Of a stretch of 64,000 bases of DNA, positions 1-8,356 are shown piece by piece. The DNA comes from Halorientalis sp. LT38 (lineage in GTDB: Archaea; Halobacteriota; Halobacteria; Halobacteriales; Haloarculaceae). A program made the position numbers and the translations under genes. The notes beneath the pieces were generated by a model. It was not told the DNA's origin. It worked only from the letters and a program-made list of their open reading frames with translations, and did no database searches. Numbering within the stretch: the first letter of the stretch is position 1; every line of letters starts with the position of its first letter. The stretch lies in assembly GCF_037031225.1 (NCBI RefSeq), contig NZ_JAYEZN010000001.1, positions 1,240,001 to 1,304,000 on the forward strand, written 5' to 3'.

Positions 1-46
1 CCGGATTATAGACGCTGAGCTGACCAGTACCTCTTTTGTGAGATAG
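1..46 (+). other. Possible 3' end of an upstream gene
   Basis: One reading frame stays open from base 2 to a TAG at 44-46, and that stop shares one base with the GTG start at 46. This spacing is typical of coupled genes in this window. Only 14 residues are visible, so no family can be named. An asparagine-synthase-like (lasso B1/C) gene would be the expected neighbour, but that is inference. Confidence 0.25.
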
Positions 47-387
47 TGACAGTACGACGCATGGACGGCCGTGATGGCGACCGTGAACGGACGCTTCCAG
101 CCGATGCGGTCGTCCAGGCGACCGACGCGTGTCTGCACACGACCGTCGACGGCGAGGAGGTACTCCTCCAGACCGAGACCGGCGAGTACTACGGGCTCAA
201 CGCCGTCGGCACCCGGATCTGGGAGGCCGTTCAGGAACCACGGCGCGTCGCGGACGTCGAGGAGACGATCCGGGCGGAGTTCGACGTCTCGGCCGCCGCG
301 TGTCGCGAGGACGTCCAGGCGTTCCTGACGGACCTCCGGGAGGCACAGCTGCTCGAACTCGTCGAATCGGACGGGACGGAGACGTGA
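46..387 (+). CDS. PqqD-like peptide-recognition protein
   Basis: This 113-residue protein matches the PqqD/RRE family, which binds the leader of a ribosomally made peptide and presents it to a maturation enzyme. The family core is visible at about residues 38-60 (GEYYGLNAVGTRIW), followed by the usual V..V...I...FDV segment and a C-terminal helix ending in AQLLEL. The GTG at 46 is used here; an ATG at 61 would remove five residues. It overlaps the next gene by four bases, so the two are probably translationally coupled. Together with the B2-like protein it forms the split B1/B2 protease arrangement of lasso-peptide clusters. No precursor peptide is visible in the window. Confidence 0.8.
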   Translation: MTVRRMDGRDGDRERTLPADAVVQATDACLHTTVDGEEVLLQTETGEYYGLNAVGTRIWEAVQEPRRVADVEETIRAEFDVSAAACREDVQAFLTDLREAQLLELVESDGTET

Positions 388-830
388 CGGCGTCGGGTCA
401 CGCCAGACGAGCGCGACGGCTCGCGGTCCCCACGGGGCTCTTGCTGATCGTCGCCTCGGCCGGCCTGCGGTGGATTTCGGCAACGCGGGTCCGGACACAC
501 CTCCGACGAATGGCACGCGTCGTCGTCCTGGTGACATCCGGTTCCGTGGACGGACCGGTCGTCCGGGGTGCGGTCCGTCGGGCCGACGGCGCGATGCCGG
601 GGCAGCGGAGTTGTCTCGCCAAATCTCTCGTCGCCGCGGCGCTCCTCGAGGCGGCCGGTCGGGACGCGACCGTCCGACTCGGCGTCGCCAGGCCGGACGA
701 GGGATTTCAGGCCCACAGCTGGGTCGAGAGCGATGGATGGGTCGTCGTCGGCGACGACTACCGGCTCGAACAGTACGAGCCCCTGGGAACCCTGGCCGAC
801 GTCGACGCCGCGGACTACGAATTCGAGTAG
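384..830 (+). CDS. Lasso-peptide biosynthesis B2-type transglutaminase-like protease
   Basis: The family member is a cysteine protease that removes a leader peptide, working with a PqqD-like partner. The 148-residue protein has a hydrophobic N-terminal segment (about 15-30) followed by the family catalytic blocks: Cys77 in RSCLAKSLVAAALL, His111 in FQAHSWVE and acidic residues in VVVGDDY. All catalytic positions appear intact. The start is a GTG that overlaps the stop of the PqqD-like gene. Its next neighbour is a nucleotidyltransferase 12 bases downstream. In haloarchaea this trio is found inside glycan islands, so the substrate could be a lasso-like peptide or something else. The family call is firm; the substrate is unknown. 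Confidence 0.8.
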   Translation: MTASGHARRARRLAVPTGLLLIVASAGLRWISATRVRTHLRRMARVVVLVTSGSVDGPVVRGAVRRADGAMPGQRSCLAKSLVAAALLEAAGRDATVRLGVARPDEGFQAHSWVESDGWVVVGDDYRLEQYEPLGTLADVDAADYEFE

Positions 831-842
831 GAGGGACCAGTC

Positions 843-1958
843 GTGGACACAGCAGAGTCACCGGATCCGATGTCAGTCGTTCGGGAGTGCTGTCGGCAGG
901 CGCTCGGGACCAGCCGCGGGTCCCCGCCCGACCTCGACGATGAGTTCGCCCGGCGAACGCTTTCGGTCGCGCGCGCTCACGGCGTCGAGCCACTCGTGTC
1001 GTCGGTCCTGGCCGACTCCTCGGCGGGCGACGTCGCTGCCGTCGCGGACGAACGACGCCGGACGGCGCAGTCGAACCTCCAGGCCGTCGCCCAGGCGCGC
1101 ACCGTCGTCGACGCGTTCGCGGACCGCGGCATCGAGGCGCTCGTCTACAAGGGGCCCGTGCTCGCCGCGAGAGCCTATGGAGAGGTTGGCCGGCGAGCGT
1201 TCGACGACATCGACCTCCTCGTCGCGCCCGAGGATTTCGACGCCGCCCAGGACGTGCTCGCGTCCCGGAGATACCGCGTTGCGGAGCGCCTCGACGGCCT
1301 CCGAGAGGTCGCGTTCGCGCCGCCGGAGGGATATCACGTCGACCTCCACGCCACGCCGATCCCGCGCTACTTCCCCGGCGACCTCCCGTTCGAGGATCTC
1401 TGGGCTCGTCACGTCGACGTGGACGTCGCCGGAACGACGCTCCCCGGCCTCGCGCCGGCCGACCTGTTCGTCGTGCTGGCGATCCACGGCACCAAACACT
1501 GCTGGTATCGACTCTCCTGGATCTGTGACGTCGCGGCGCTGGCCGAGGGCGTGTCGTGGGCAACGGTCGCAGATCGGGCACGGGCGAGCAGGAGCCGCAG
1601 GATGGTCGCATCGGCGGTCGCGCTCGCCGAGGCGTGTCTCGGCGCTTCAGGGCCGCCGGCGCGCACTTTCGACGTCGAGCAGCCGGTCGCGGACCGCCTC
1701 GCGGATGCCTCGCTGGATCGCGTGCTCGACCCGGACCCAGAGCCGCCCGAGTGGGGCGACCGGATCCGCTATCAGCTGCAGGCGCTGGATAGCGCCGGTG
1801 ACAGCGCGCGCTTCCTCGGCTCGCTCGCGTTCGCGCCGACGGTCGCCGACCGGGAGTTCCTCGACCTGCCGACACCGCTGACGCCCCTGTACGCTGTCGT
1901 CCGGCCGGTTCGACTCGCGGTTCGGACGCTCCGTCGGGTCCTGTCGGGCAGTCCGTAG
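843..1958 (+). CDS. Nucleotidyltransferase family protein (NTP_transf_5-like)
   Basis: This 371-residue protein resembles the uncharacterised nucleotidyltransferases that accompany lasso-peptide and polysaccharide clusters. Residues 100-128 hold the signature: VYKGPVLA with Lys103, then RRAFDDIDLLV, where Asp122 and Asp124 would bind the metal. The start is GTG, 12 bases after the B2-like stop, which places it in the same transcript. In lasso clusters such enzymes can modify the peptide (for example by adding a phosphate), but the function here is inferred from context only. The gene ends eight bases from a convergent gene. Codon use is GC-rich, unlike the AT-rich block further right. Confidence 0.7.
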   Translation: MDTAESPDPMSVVRECCRQALGTSRGSPPDLDDEFARRTLSVARAHGVEPLVSSVLADSSAGDVAAVADERRRTAQSNLQAVAQARTVVDAFADRGIEALVYKGPVLAARAYGEVGRRAFDDIDLLVAPEDFDAAQDVLASRRYRVAERLDGLREVAFAPPEGYHVDLHATPIPRYFPGDLPFEDLWARHVDVDVAGTTLPGLAPADLFVVLAIHGTKHCWYRLSWICDVAALAEGVSWATVADRARASRSRRMVASAVALAEACLGASGPPARTFDVEQPVADRLADASLDRVLDPDPEPPEWGDRIRYQLQALDSAGDSARFLGSLAFAPTVADREFLDLPTPLTPLYAVVRPVRLAVRTLRRVLSGSP

Positions 1959-1965
1959 GGCAGGG

Positions 1966-2460
1966 CTATTCCATCGTGACGACCTCGCGCCGGAGCGTCG
2001 CGTCCGACGGCAGGTGCCTGAGCCGGACCGTGACGTTGGCCGGCCCGCGGAGCGAGAGCGTTCCGTCTGTCTTGGCGACGACCAGTTCACGCTCGCCGTC
2101 GAACTGGCTGACCGACGCGTTGGGGAGTGGCCGGTCGCCGGCGAACGCGCGGACGGTGACGCCGGACTGGGTATCGGTCCAGTTGCTCGACTCTTGCAGG
2201 ACGATCCCGTTCCCGCGGCTCCCGAGGACGATCTGGAGTTCGGAGAGCGGGATCGAGTCGCCGTCGACGTGGCGGATCGTGACCATCGAGACGCGACCCG
2301 GCTCGTTCAGGTCGTAGGTGGCCGGCGCATCCTCGATGGTCACGTCGGTTTCGGGTTCGATGGGATTCTCCGCGAGCGCGACGTATCCGAGCGAGGCGGC
2401 GATTCCCCCCACGACCAGCAGCGCGATCAACGCGAGCGTGCGGTGTTCGGAGACGTCCAT
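1966..2460 (-). CDS. Membrane-anchored protein with archaeal pilin-like domain
   Basis: This 164-residue protein starts with a short charged stretch, then one hydrophobic segment (about residues 8-29, ALIALLVVGGIAASLGYVAL), then an extracellular beta-rich part. The phrase VTIRHVDGDSIPLSELQI at about residues 60-78 matches the conserved block of archaeal type IV pilin-like proteins (DUF1628 type: I.H.GGD.I...L). Two N-glycosylation sequons (NWT, NAS) and a third near the C-terminus (NVT) fit a surface location. It converges with the nucleotidyltransferase. It could be a minor pilin or just an anchored protein using the same fold. No typical prepilin cleavage site stands out. Confidence 0.55.
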   Translation of the reverse strand: MDVSEHRTLALIALLVVGGIAASLGYVALAENPIEPETDVTIEDAPATYDLNEPGRVSMVTIRHVDGDSIPLSELQIVLGSRGNGIVLQESSNWTDTQSGVTVRAFAGDRPLPNASVSQFDGERELVVAKTDGTLSLRGPANVTVRLRHLPSDATLRREVVTME

Positions 2461-2599
2461 CGGTTCGGTGCGCTCCGCGGTTGCTCCCCGGAGCCGTTGC
2501 GAGTTCGATATGTCTGTACTCGATTAAATTGACCGATCCCGAGCTCGGCTCAGTATTGATTTTGGACTGGATTCGCGGTTGTGAGATCGGATTTGAGGG

Positions 2600-3580
2600 T
2601 TACACGCGCACGTCGCGATAGACGGATTCGGTCTCCCTGGCCGCTTTGGCCCAGGTGAACTGCTCGGCGCGTTCGTGGGCCTGCTGGGCCAGTTCACGAC
2701 GTTCGGCGTCGGTTTCGAGCAGTCGTTCGATCGCCTCCACATGAGCGTCGATGGCGTGGGGATTCCGAAGTACCGCGTGTTCACCGGTAACCTCGGGGAC
2801 AGAGTAGACGTCGGAGGTGACGACGGCCGTGTTGGCAGCCATCGCTTCGAGTACCGGGAGCCCGAACCCCTCGTGCCGGGTCGGGAAGTAGAACACGGCC
2901 GCGTCCTCGTAGAGCCGTATCAGTTCGTCTTCCGGGACGAATCCAGGGGTTTCGACGTTGGTCGCCGTTTCGGGGATGCGTTCGTCCCAGCCGCTTCCCG
3001 CGATCACCATCCGGTGGTCCAGTCGCTCCGCCACCTCGGCGACCGCCTCCGGGTTCTTCCGTGGTGCGGCCAGACTGACGTGGAGGACGAACGGGTCCCC
3101 GCTCGGTGTGTCGTCGTTGCGGTACGCGTCGTCGACGCCATGACGGACGACGTGGATCGGCGTCGAGTCGACGTGGCGTTCGAGTCGGCCGCGGACACTC
3201 TCGGAGATCGCTATCAGTGCGTCGGCTCGTTCGAAGAGCAGTCGCTGGAGGTGGTGGTTCAGCGGGTAGAGTCGCGGTCGAACGGTGAGATCGGGGTCGT
3301 CGCAGAAGTAGAGGTCGTCAGTGGAGATGACGAGCGATGTGTCCGATCGGATGATTCGGAGGAGTTTCGGAAACTGAAAGTTGCGAAGCGTATCCGCAGT
3401 GAGAAAGTTGACCTCGAAGAGGTGAACGACGTCGGCGTCGCGCCAATCGTCGACGGGGACGACGTTTCGCTCCGCGAGTGCCGGTTGTAGCTCCCCCATG
3501 TAGATGTGCTCGGACCCCTCGGTATCGGTGAGCGTGAAGAAGTGGACCTTCAGTGAGTCCGCCATCGACTGTTCGTTCAT
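2600..3580 (-). CDS. Family 4 glycosyltransferase
   Basis: GT-B fold retaining glycosyltransferase of 326 residues that would move a sugar from a nucleotide-sugar onto a growing surface glycan at the cytoplasmic face of the membrane. The C-terminal Rossmann half shows the family's sugar-nucleotide motif HEGFGLPVLEAMA with both glutamates of the E-x7-E pair, preceded by LHVSLAAPRKNPEAV and FYFPTRHEGF. The start could be the first ATG (3580) or the ATG five codons in (3565). It lies 48 bases downstream of the sulfatase-like gene on the same strand, so they are probably co-transcribed. Acceptor and sugar cannot be read from sequence. Confidence 0.85.
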   Translation of the reverse strand: MNEQSMADSLKVHFFTLTDTEGSEHIYMGELQPALAERNVVPVDDWRDADVVHLFEVNFLTADTLRNFQFPKLLRIIRSDTSLVISTDDLYFCDDPDLTVRPRLYPLNHHLQRLLFERADALIAISESVRGRLERHVDSTPIHVVRHGVDDAYRNDDTPSGDPFVLHVSLAAPRKNPEAVAEVAERLDHRMVIAGSGWDERIPETATNVETPGFVPEDELIRLYEDAAVFYFPTRHEGFGLPVLEAMAANTAVVTSDVYSVPEVTGEHAVLRNPHAIDAHVEAIERLLETDAERRELAQQAHERAEQFTWAKAARETESVYRDVRV

Positions 3581-3628
3581 CTGACCGTTTCTAAGGCGTT
3601 GTGATTTGGGCGAGGAGTACGATCGAGA

Positions 3629-4999
3629 TCACTTGTATCCGAGGTGCTCCAGTCGGTCCTGAATATCCTCGGGGACGTCCTCGTCATCGTCGGTCGATTC
3701 GCCGCTGAAATCACGTCGGTCGGCACGGATTCGTTCGACGCGATCGAGGAGTTCGTCTTCGCGTTCCGGTCGTTCGTCGCCACTTTCCGGGTCGATCACT
3801 CGGGTACCGTCACCGTCCACGATCAACATCGCGTCGTCGGTTCTGAGCATGTAGTGCTCCTGATCCCATTCGGCTGGGATGTTGGCGAGAACCCCCTTCG
3901 CGTCCGGCGAATACTGCCCGACGCCAGTACTCTCGGCATAGACCGCCCGATCGTCCGGAATCTCGTCCTCGAAGAGGTTGTATCCGCGAGCGTGTTCCGG
4001 TACGTCGATCCCCGCAATCTCCAGCAGGGTCCGATGAACGTCGAGGATGCTCGTGAGTTCGTCGGTCGTCCCTTCTGGGACTTCGCTCCCCAGTGCAACG
4101 GCGGGGACGTGAACCAGTTCTTCGTGGATACCGTACTCGTGTCCGCGGAGCCCGTCGTGTTCACCGAACAGTTCGCCGTGGTCCGAGATAATGAACAGAC
4201 AGTCCCAGTCGACGCCGTCGATGAGTTTCGGAAGTTCGTCGTCCAGGTAGCGTGCAGCACCAGTGTAGTTCTCCCAGTGACGCCGGTGTTCTTCGTCGGT
4301 TACAGGCTCGTCTCGCAGCGAAAGATGGAACGGTTGTTCGTCGAGCGGTTCGACCGGGGAGTACTCCTCCGGCGGTTCGTACGGGAAGTGGACCGGCATC
4401 AGGTTCGCGAAGAAGAAGAGGTCTTCCGGCGGGTCAGTCAGGTGGTTTTCGGCTGCATCGTGTGCCCAGTCGATGCCTCCGGTATGATCCATTGCGGTGC
4501 CCGAGCGGAGAAATTCGAGACCAGTGCGGAGTGTTGGTACAGTAGGAGCGTCACTGCTGACGATCCGTCGCAGAGCACGGAGATAGCGGAAGGGACCGTC
4601 GCCGATCGTCGAGAACAGTTCGTCCCAGTCGAACTCGCCAGTCTCTTCGTCGGGGCGGCCTTCGAGGTTGGGTCCCCTATGCAAGGTCTCGAATCCACGG
4701 TCGAAGCCGAAGAACGAATCGATGTGAACGTTGTTGCTCAGGGCTACCGTCTCGTAGTCGTCTGCGTCGAATCGTTCAGCCAACGTCTCGGAGTTGCTCG
4801 TGTAGTGGCGATTTCCGGCGTGGCTGCCGACTTCCGTCGGATAGAGACCTGTAAATAGTGAGGCGTGAGCTGGGACAGTCCACCGTGAACTCGAATAGAA
4901 ATTCGAGAACCTATGATCGGCGTACTCAGAGATCTGCGCCATCTCGTCGCGGAATGTACCGAGGCGTAGCGTATCGAGAACGACGAGTCCCACTCTCAT
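3629..4999 (-). CDS. Sulfatase-like hydrolase (alkaline phosphatase superfamily), Thr nucleophile
   Basis: The protein has the alkaline-phosphatase/sulfatase fold: an N-terminal metal-binding VVLDTLR block, an active-site block SRWTVPAHASLFTG, a central IISDHGELFGEHDG metal-binding block and the tail DRLEHLGYK typical of this group. The start chosen (4999, MRVGLVVLDTLR) fits the family; an upstream in-frame start at 5044 would add 15 residues in an AT-rich promoter-like stretch. Where true sulfatases carry the Cys or Ser that becomes formylglycine, this protein has Thr, nine residues before the TG of LFTG. Thr is used by phosphodiesterases and LtaS/EptA-type phosphotransferases. It may therefore add or remove a phosphoryl group on glycan rather than sulfate. 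Confidence 0.8.
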   Translation of the reverse strand: MRVGLVVLDTLRLGTFRDEMAQISEYADHRFSNFYSSSRWTVPAHASLFTGLYPTEVGSHAGNRHYTSNSETLAERFDADDYETVALSNNVHIDSFFGFDRGFETLHRGPNLEGRPDEETGEFDWDELFSTIGDGPFRYLRALRRIVSSDAPTVPTLRTGLEFLRSGTAMDHTGGIDWAHDAAENHLTDPPEDLFFFANLMPVHFPYEPPEEYSPVEPLDEQPFHLSLRDEPVTDEEHRRHWENYTGAARYLDDELPKLIDGVDWDCLFIISDHGELFGEHDGLRGHEYGIHEELVHVPAVALGSEVPEGTTDELTSILDVHRTLLEIAGIDVPEHARGYNLFEDEIPDDRAVYAESTGVGQYSPDAKGVLANIPAEWDQEHYMLRTDDAMLIVDGDGTRVIDPESGDERPEREDELLDRVERIRADRRDFSGESTDDDEDVPEDIQDRLEHLGYK

Positions 5000-5237
5000 T
5001 AACAGAGTAGTTGTAGCCGACCCAAGATATAATTTTAAATCCATAGTTCAGGTGCTGAATGTGTCCCAACACTGTCCTTTGAGAGATTGAGCTAAGATTG
5101 GCTAACCAAGTGTTCACAAACGAATTGCCTCAGCAATCACGATAGGTGTCTTTCCTCAATGTTGAAACGCGTCACTTATTCAGCAAATGTTTATTGATGA
5201 ATATGACAACATATAGATTCGACGTGCGATAATTGTT

Positions 5238-6062
5238 TCACAGTTTACGCTTCTGTGCGACATCTAAAAGCTTCAAGTAGTGACTTGCCCGCCGTTTGAG
5301 TTGTGATTTACTATATGTTCCGTCCTCAATATCTAAAGTTTTTGGTGTATATCCCCACTTTTCTTCAAAATACTGCTGGTCAATTTTCGGATCATAATTA
5401 TCATGGCGAGTACTTTCATTACCTTTGTACCCACCAGGTTCATGGATAAACTCCGCATCTAAGACGGTCAATATCGGCTCTTCTATCTCGCGTAGTTGCA
5501 TGAAGAAGTCCCACCACTCGAAGTAAAACCGGTATTCTGGATCGAATCCCACTTGATCCAGAACCTGCGTCTCAAGCATGACTTGCGGGGTCGAGAACTC
5601 TACCTCAACCGTTTCGAAGTCTTGGACGTCACCGTAGGAGATCGGTTTTTTGATTACGTTCCTTTCTACGGGGTCGAAATGGAGACTATTTCCAACGCGA
5701 CGGTAGAATTTATTGTAGTCGCTCCAAATTCCTGCAGCTACAGAGTATTCAGTATTCGTGAGTCTCGAGTGAAGGCGTTCCAAAGCCTGTGAATTCGCTG
5801 AAACGTCGGCATCAATAAATAGCGTTAGAGGGGTTTCTACGCTATCGGACAGGCGTTTACGTGCCTCTGAAGGACCGATTTTTTCCTCAACCTCAATAAC
5901 AGAAACATCATGCTTCTCAAGAACCGGATTTGCTCCTGGAGTATTACTGTTATCAAGCACAATCACTTCATCAGGTTGTTGGTTTCCAGAAAACAAAGCT
6001 TGCAAGCAGTTATCAAGTTTTTCCCACCGACTTACGACAGTGGTACACGCAGTCACATCCAT
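5238..6062 (-). CDS. Family 2 glycosyltransferase
   Basis: GT-A fold glycosyltransferase of 274 residues. The N-terminus (VTACTTVVSRWEKLDNCLQAL) and PDEVIVLDNS block are standard, and the metal-binding DxD is visible as FIDADVS at about residues 86-92. The C-terminal third carries EWWDFFMQLREIEEP, the usual acceptor-side acidic block. The gene is clearly richer in A+T than its neighbours and its codons end in A or T far more often, pointing to recent acquisition. About 240 AT-rich bases separate it from the sulfatase-like gene downstream. Sugar specificity is unknown. Confidence 0.8.
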   Translation of the reverse strand: MDVTACTTVVSRWEKLDNCLQALFSGNQQPDEVIVLDNSNTPGANPVLEKHDVSVIEVEEKIGPSEARKRLSDSVETPLTLFIDADVSANSQALERLHSRLTNTEYSVAAGIWSDYNKFYRRVGNSLHFDPVERNVIKKPISYGDVQDFETVEVEFSTPQVMLETQVLDQVGFDPEYRFYFEWWDFFMQLREIEEPILTVLDAEFIHEPGGYKGNESTRHDNYDPKIDQQYFEEKWGYTPKTLDIEDGTYSKSQLKRRASHYLKLLDVAQKRKL

Positions 6063-6336
6063 ACTTGCCCTAAATTTAGATTTTAGCTGTCAAATATTAA
6101 GTCATTGGATATCGGGATAGGGTTTGAGAGGTCAGGTTTTGTCTCGGCAGAGAACGACTTGTCCGGTAAGCTAACTGAATTCTGAATCAGACTCGATTAA
6201 TATGCTCTTTCGTCTCCTAAGTACCTATGATCTGGAATCAACGGTTGAAATGAAGCCATCGTCAAGCTGACTTCAAACCCGCATTCGTCGCCTGCGATTC
6301 CCGTCATGATGTTCCCTTGTCGGGCGACTCCGTTTT

Positions 6337-7284
6337 CTAAGCGCTCTGAACTTGGCACACTCCATCTCCAATATTGGCGAAGTTTATTTTCGGATGGTCT
6401 GAAAGACTGAACTCATACACACCCTTGTTTTTATGATAGGAATTTCCATAGAGCGTCGTGGGGACGTCAAATATCGAGGCAGTCAGGGCCACATGGAGGC
6501 GATCTGTGTAGATTTCGTTAGCATTCGCAATTCGAGAGACAAATTCCCGTATAGTCGATGCCTCGATGCTCACGTCTTCCTCCACCACGGGCCATTTTCC
6601 GGTTCCAAAATCAATTGTTTGCGATGTAAGCGCTGACTCTTTATCGGTCCGAAGAGCAACCAAAGTGTACTCAGATCCTGTATGACGGATATCGAAGTCT
6701 TCTGGGGTGAGGTGTAGTGCGGTGTCATTGGCCGTGCAAATTTCAAGATTGTCAACATCCTCTGCGATGTCGGCCATAATTTCGTTGCTATACATCTCCC
6801 TACAGAAGAACGTAACCTCACTTTCTATCGATTGGAATAGGCAGATGGGGTCCGTGTCCGCGAAGTTGCAGCTCGCGGGCCCGATCATGATTCGGCTATC
6901 GAAGTACTCGTCAGCGATTCTAAGAGCATCAGCCCCAATTCCCCAAATGTCGTTGAAATGCCCTCCACCATGAATATATACAATATCGGGGTTAGCGAAA
7001 TAACGGTGGTAGAAGTAGAGAGCTCTGGTTAGTAGGTCGTGCGCAAACATGGACGGTTCCGCCATCGAGGCATCGAACGGTACTCCGCGCAGGTTCTCTC
7101 GGAGAAAGTTCATATCGATGGCTGATGTCCTAAGGTCACTGTAGTTTATACCGACTTCCTTAGCCAGTTTCTCGAAACCACGGTATATCAGGACGTCACC
7201 GTAGTTACCACCAGGAGGAATTAATAAAAAAGACTGATCGGCCCGTTCGCGAAGTTCTTCCTCTAAACGGGTCCCGCTTCGCAT
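6337..7284 (-). CDS. Polysaccharide pyruvyl transferase family protein
   Basis: This 315-residue protein matches the CsaB/WcaK family (PF04230), whose members move pyruvate from PEP to a sugar to make a ketal on surface polysaccharide. Visible landmarks are PPGGNYGDVLIYRG near residue 25, YIHGGGHFNDIWG near 105, and IYTDRLHVALTA near 265, in the family order. It lies in the AT-rich block and is divergent from the next glycosyltransferase with only 44 bases between starts, so the two promoters share that gap. Some members of the family have other transferase roles, so the pyruvyl assignment is family-level only. Confidence 0.75.
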   Translation of the reverse strand: MRSGTRLEEELRERADQSFLLIPPGGNYGDVLIYRGFEKLAKEVGINYSDLRTSAIDMNFLRENLRGVPFDASMAEPSMFAHDLLTRALYFYHRYFANPDIVYIHGGGHFNDIWGIGADALRIADEYFDSRIMIGPASCNFADTDPICLFQSIESEVTFFCREMYSNEIMADIAEDVDNLEICTANDTALHLTPEDFDIRHTGSEYTLVALRTDKESALTSQTIDFGTGKWPVVEEDVSIEASTIREFVSRIANANEIYTDRLHVALTASIFDVPTTLYGNSYHKNKGVYEFSLSDHPKINFANIGDGVCQVQSA

Positions 7285-7328
7285 ATTCGTTTATCTAATC
7301 AGTCAGGCTAAAAAACCTACCATCTATA

Positions 7329-8258
7329 ATGTCTCATGTGACACCGACGGCCTCCGTAATAGTTCCAACCTATTACCGGAACGACGCCCTCGAAGATGCA
7401 CTCGAGAGCGTCCACCAACAGACACTTCCTCAATCTGAGATCGAAATTATTGTCGTCGATGGATCAGAAGATGATCAAAACGGTCGATCCATAGCAGAGC
7501 AATACGGTGCGGACTATTATTGTCCAACAGATGATCCAGGTCTCGCAGGCTGTCGAGATATTGGAATCGAAGCCGCAATGGGGGATTATATTCGATTACT
7601 CGACGACGATGATATGTTGATAGAAGATGCGATTGAGTCTCAGATCGATCTCTCGAAGTCGAAAGACTGTGGCGTAGTCTACGGTGGAATCGAATGGGAG
7701 AATGGACATCAGGTTCTCCCGGATACTGCTATCAAGGGAGATGTTCTTCGATATGCACTTTCGTTCCAAATGGCACCCTGTATTCCCTCTACCCTTCTCG
7801 TCGAACGGTCGTGTTTCGAGGAAATGCCGCTGCTAGAGTCCCTTCCCAGCGACGATCATGGAATGATGATCGAACTGGCAAAAGTGGCCGATTTTGACTT
7901 CATTGCCGATGTTGTAATAAAACGCGGCGGGGGAGATGAAGGTCTTGGCTCAGCCTCAAGAACCGTGAAAAACCGATTATCGACCATCGAGTCTTACGAA
8001 TCCTTGTACGAAGAGTATCCAGAGACGAAACGCAAAGCACTCGGCTATACTAATCTACTGGCTGCCCAATCGGAACTCAACGACGAAAAATGGTCGAAGT
8101 CTGCGATTTTCGATGCCTGGCGAGCGTTCTATTACTATCCAACTCTTGAAACAGGCGGGTTTGCTCTTGCTAGTATCGGTGGGCGACCGCTTCGGGATTT
8201 TGCTCGAAGAGTATACATGTCTTTCCAGTCTGACAACCACCGAGGGAAGATAGCATGA
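7329..8258 (+). CDS. Family 2 glycosyltransferase
   Basis: A 309-residue GT-A glycosyltransferase. The N-terminal ASVIVPTYYRNDALEDALES block, IIVVDGSEDDQN and the metal-binding DDDD cluster (YIRLLDDDDMLIEDA, about residues 94-108) place it in GT2. It faces away from the pyruvyltransferase-like gene and is followed after about 100 bases by the flippase on the same strand. Base composition is AT-rich at its start and moves toward the genome average near its end. The sugar and acceptor cannot be predicted. Confidence 0.8.
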   Translation: MSHVTPTASVIVPTYYRNDALEDALESVHQQTLPQSEIEIIVVDGSEDDQNGRSIAEQYGADYYCPTDDPGLAGCRDIGIEAAMGDYIRLLDDDDMLIEDAIESQIDLSKSKDCGVVYGGIEWENGHQVLPDTAIKGDVLRYALSFQMAPCIPSTLLVERSCFEEMPLLESLPSDDHGMMIELAKVADFDFIADVVIKRGGGDEGLGSASRTVKNRLSTIESYESLYEEYPETKRKALGYTNLLAAQSELNDEKWSKSAIFDAWRAFYYYPTLETGGFALASIGGRPLRDFARRVYMSFQSDNHRGKIA

Positions 8259-8356
8259 AGTATATTTTATCTGATTGATGTCGAACCGTGTGAGTCCCAC
8301 ACATAATATAGTTAATACCGACAATATATTGCTGCAGGAATGTCGAATTCCGATTA

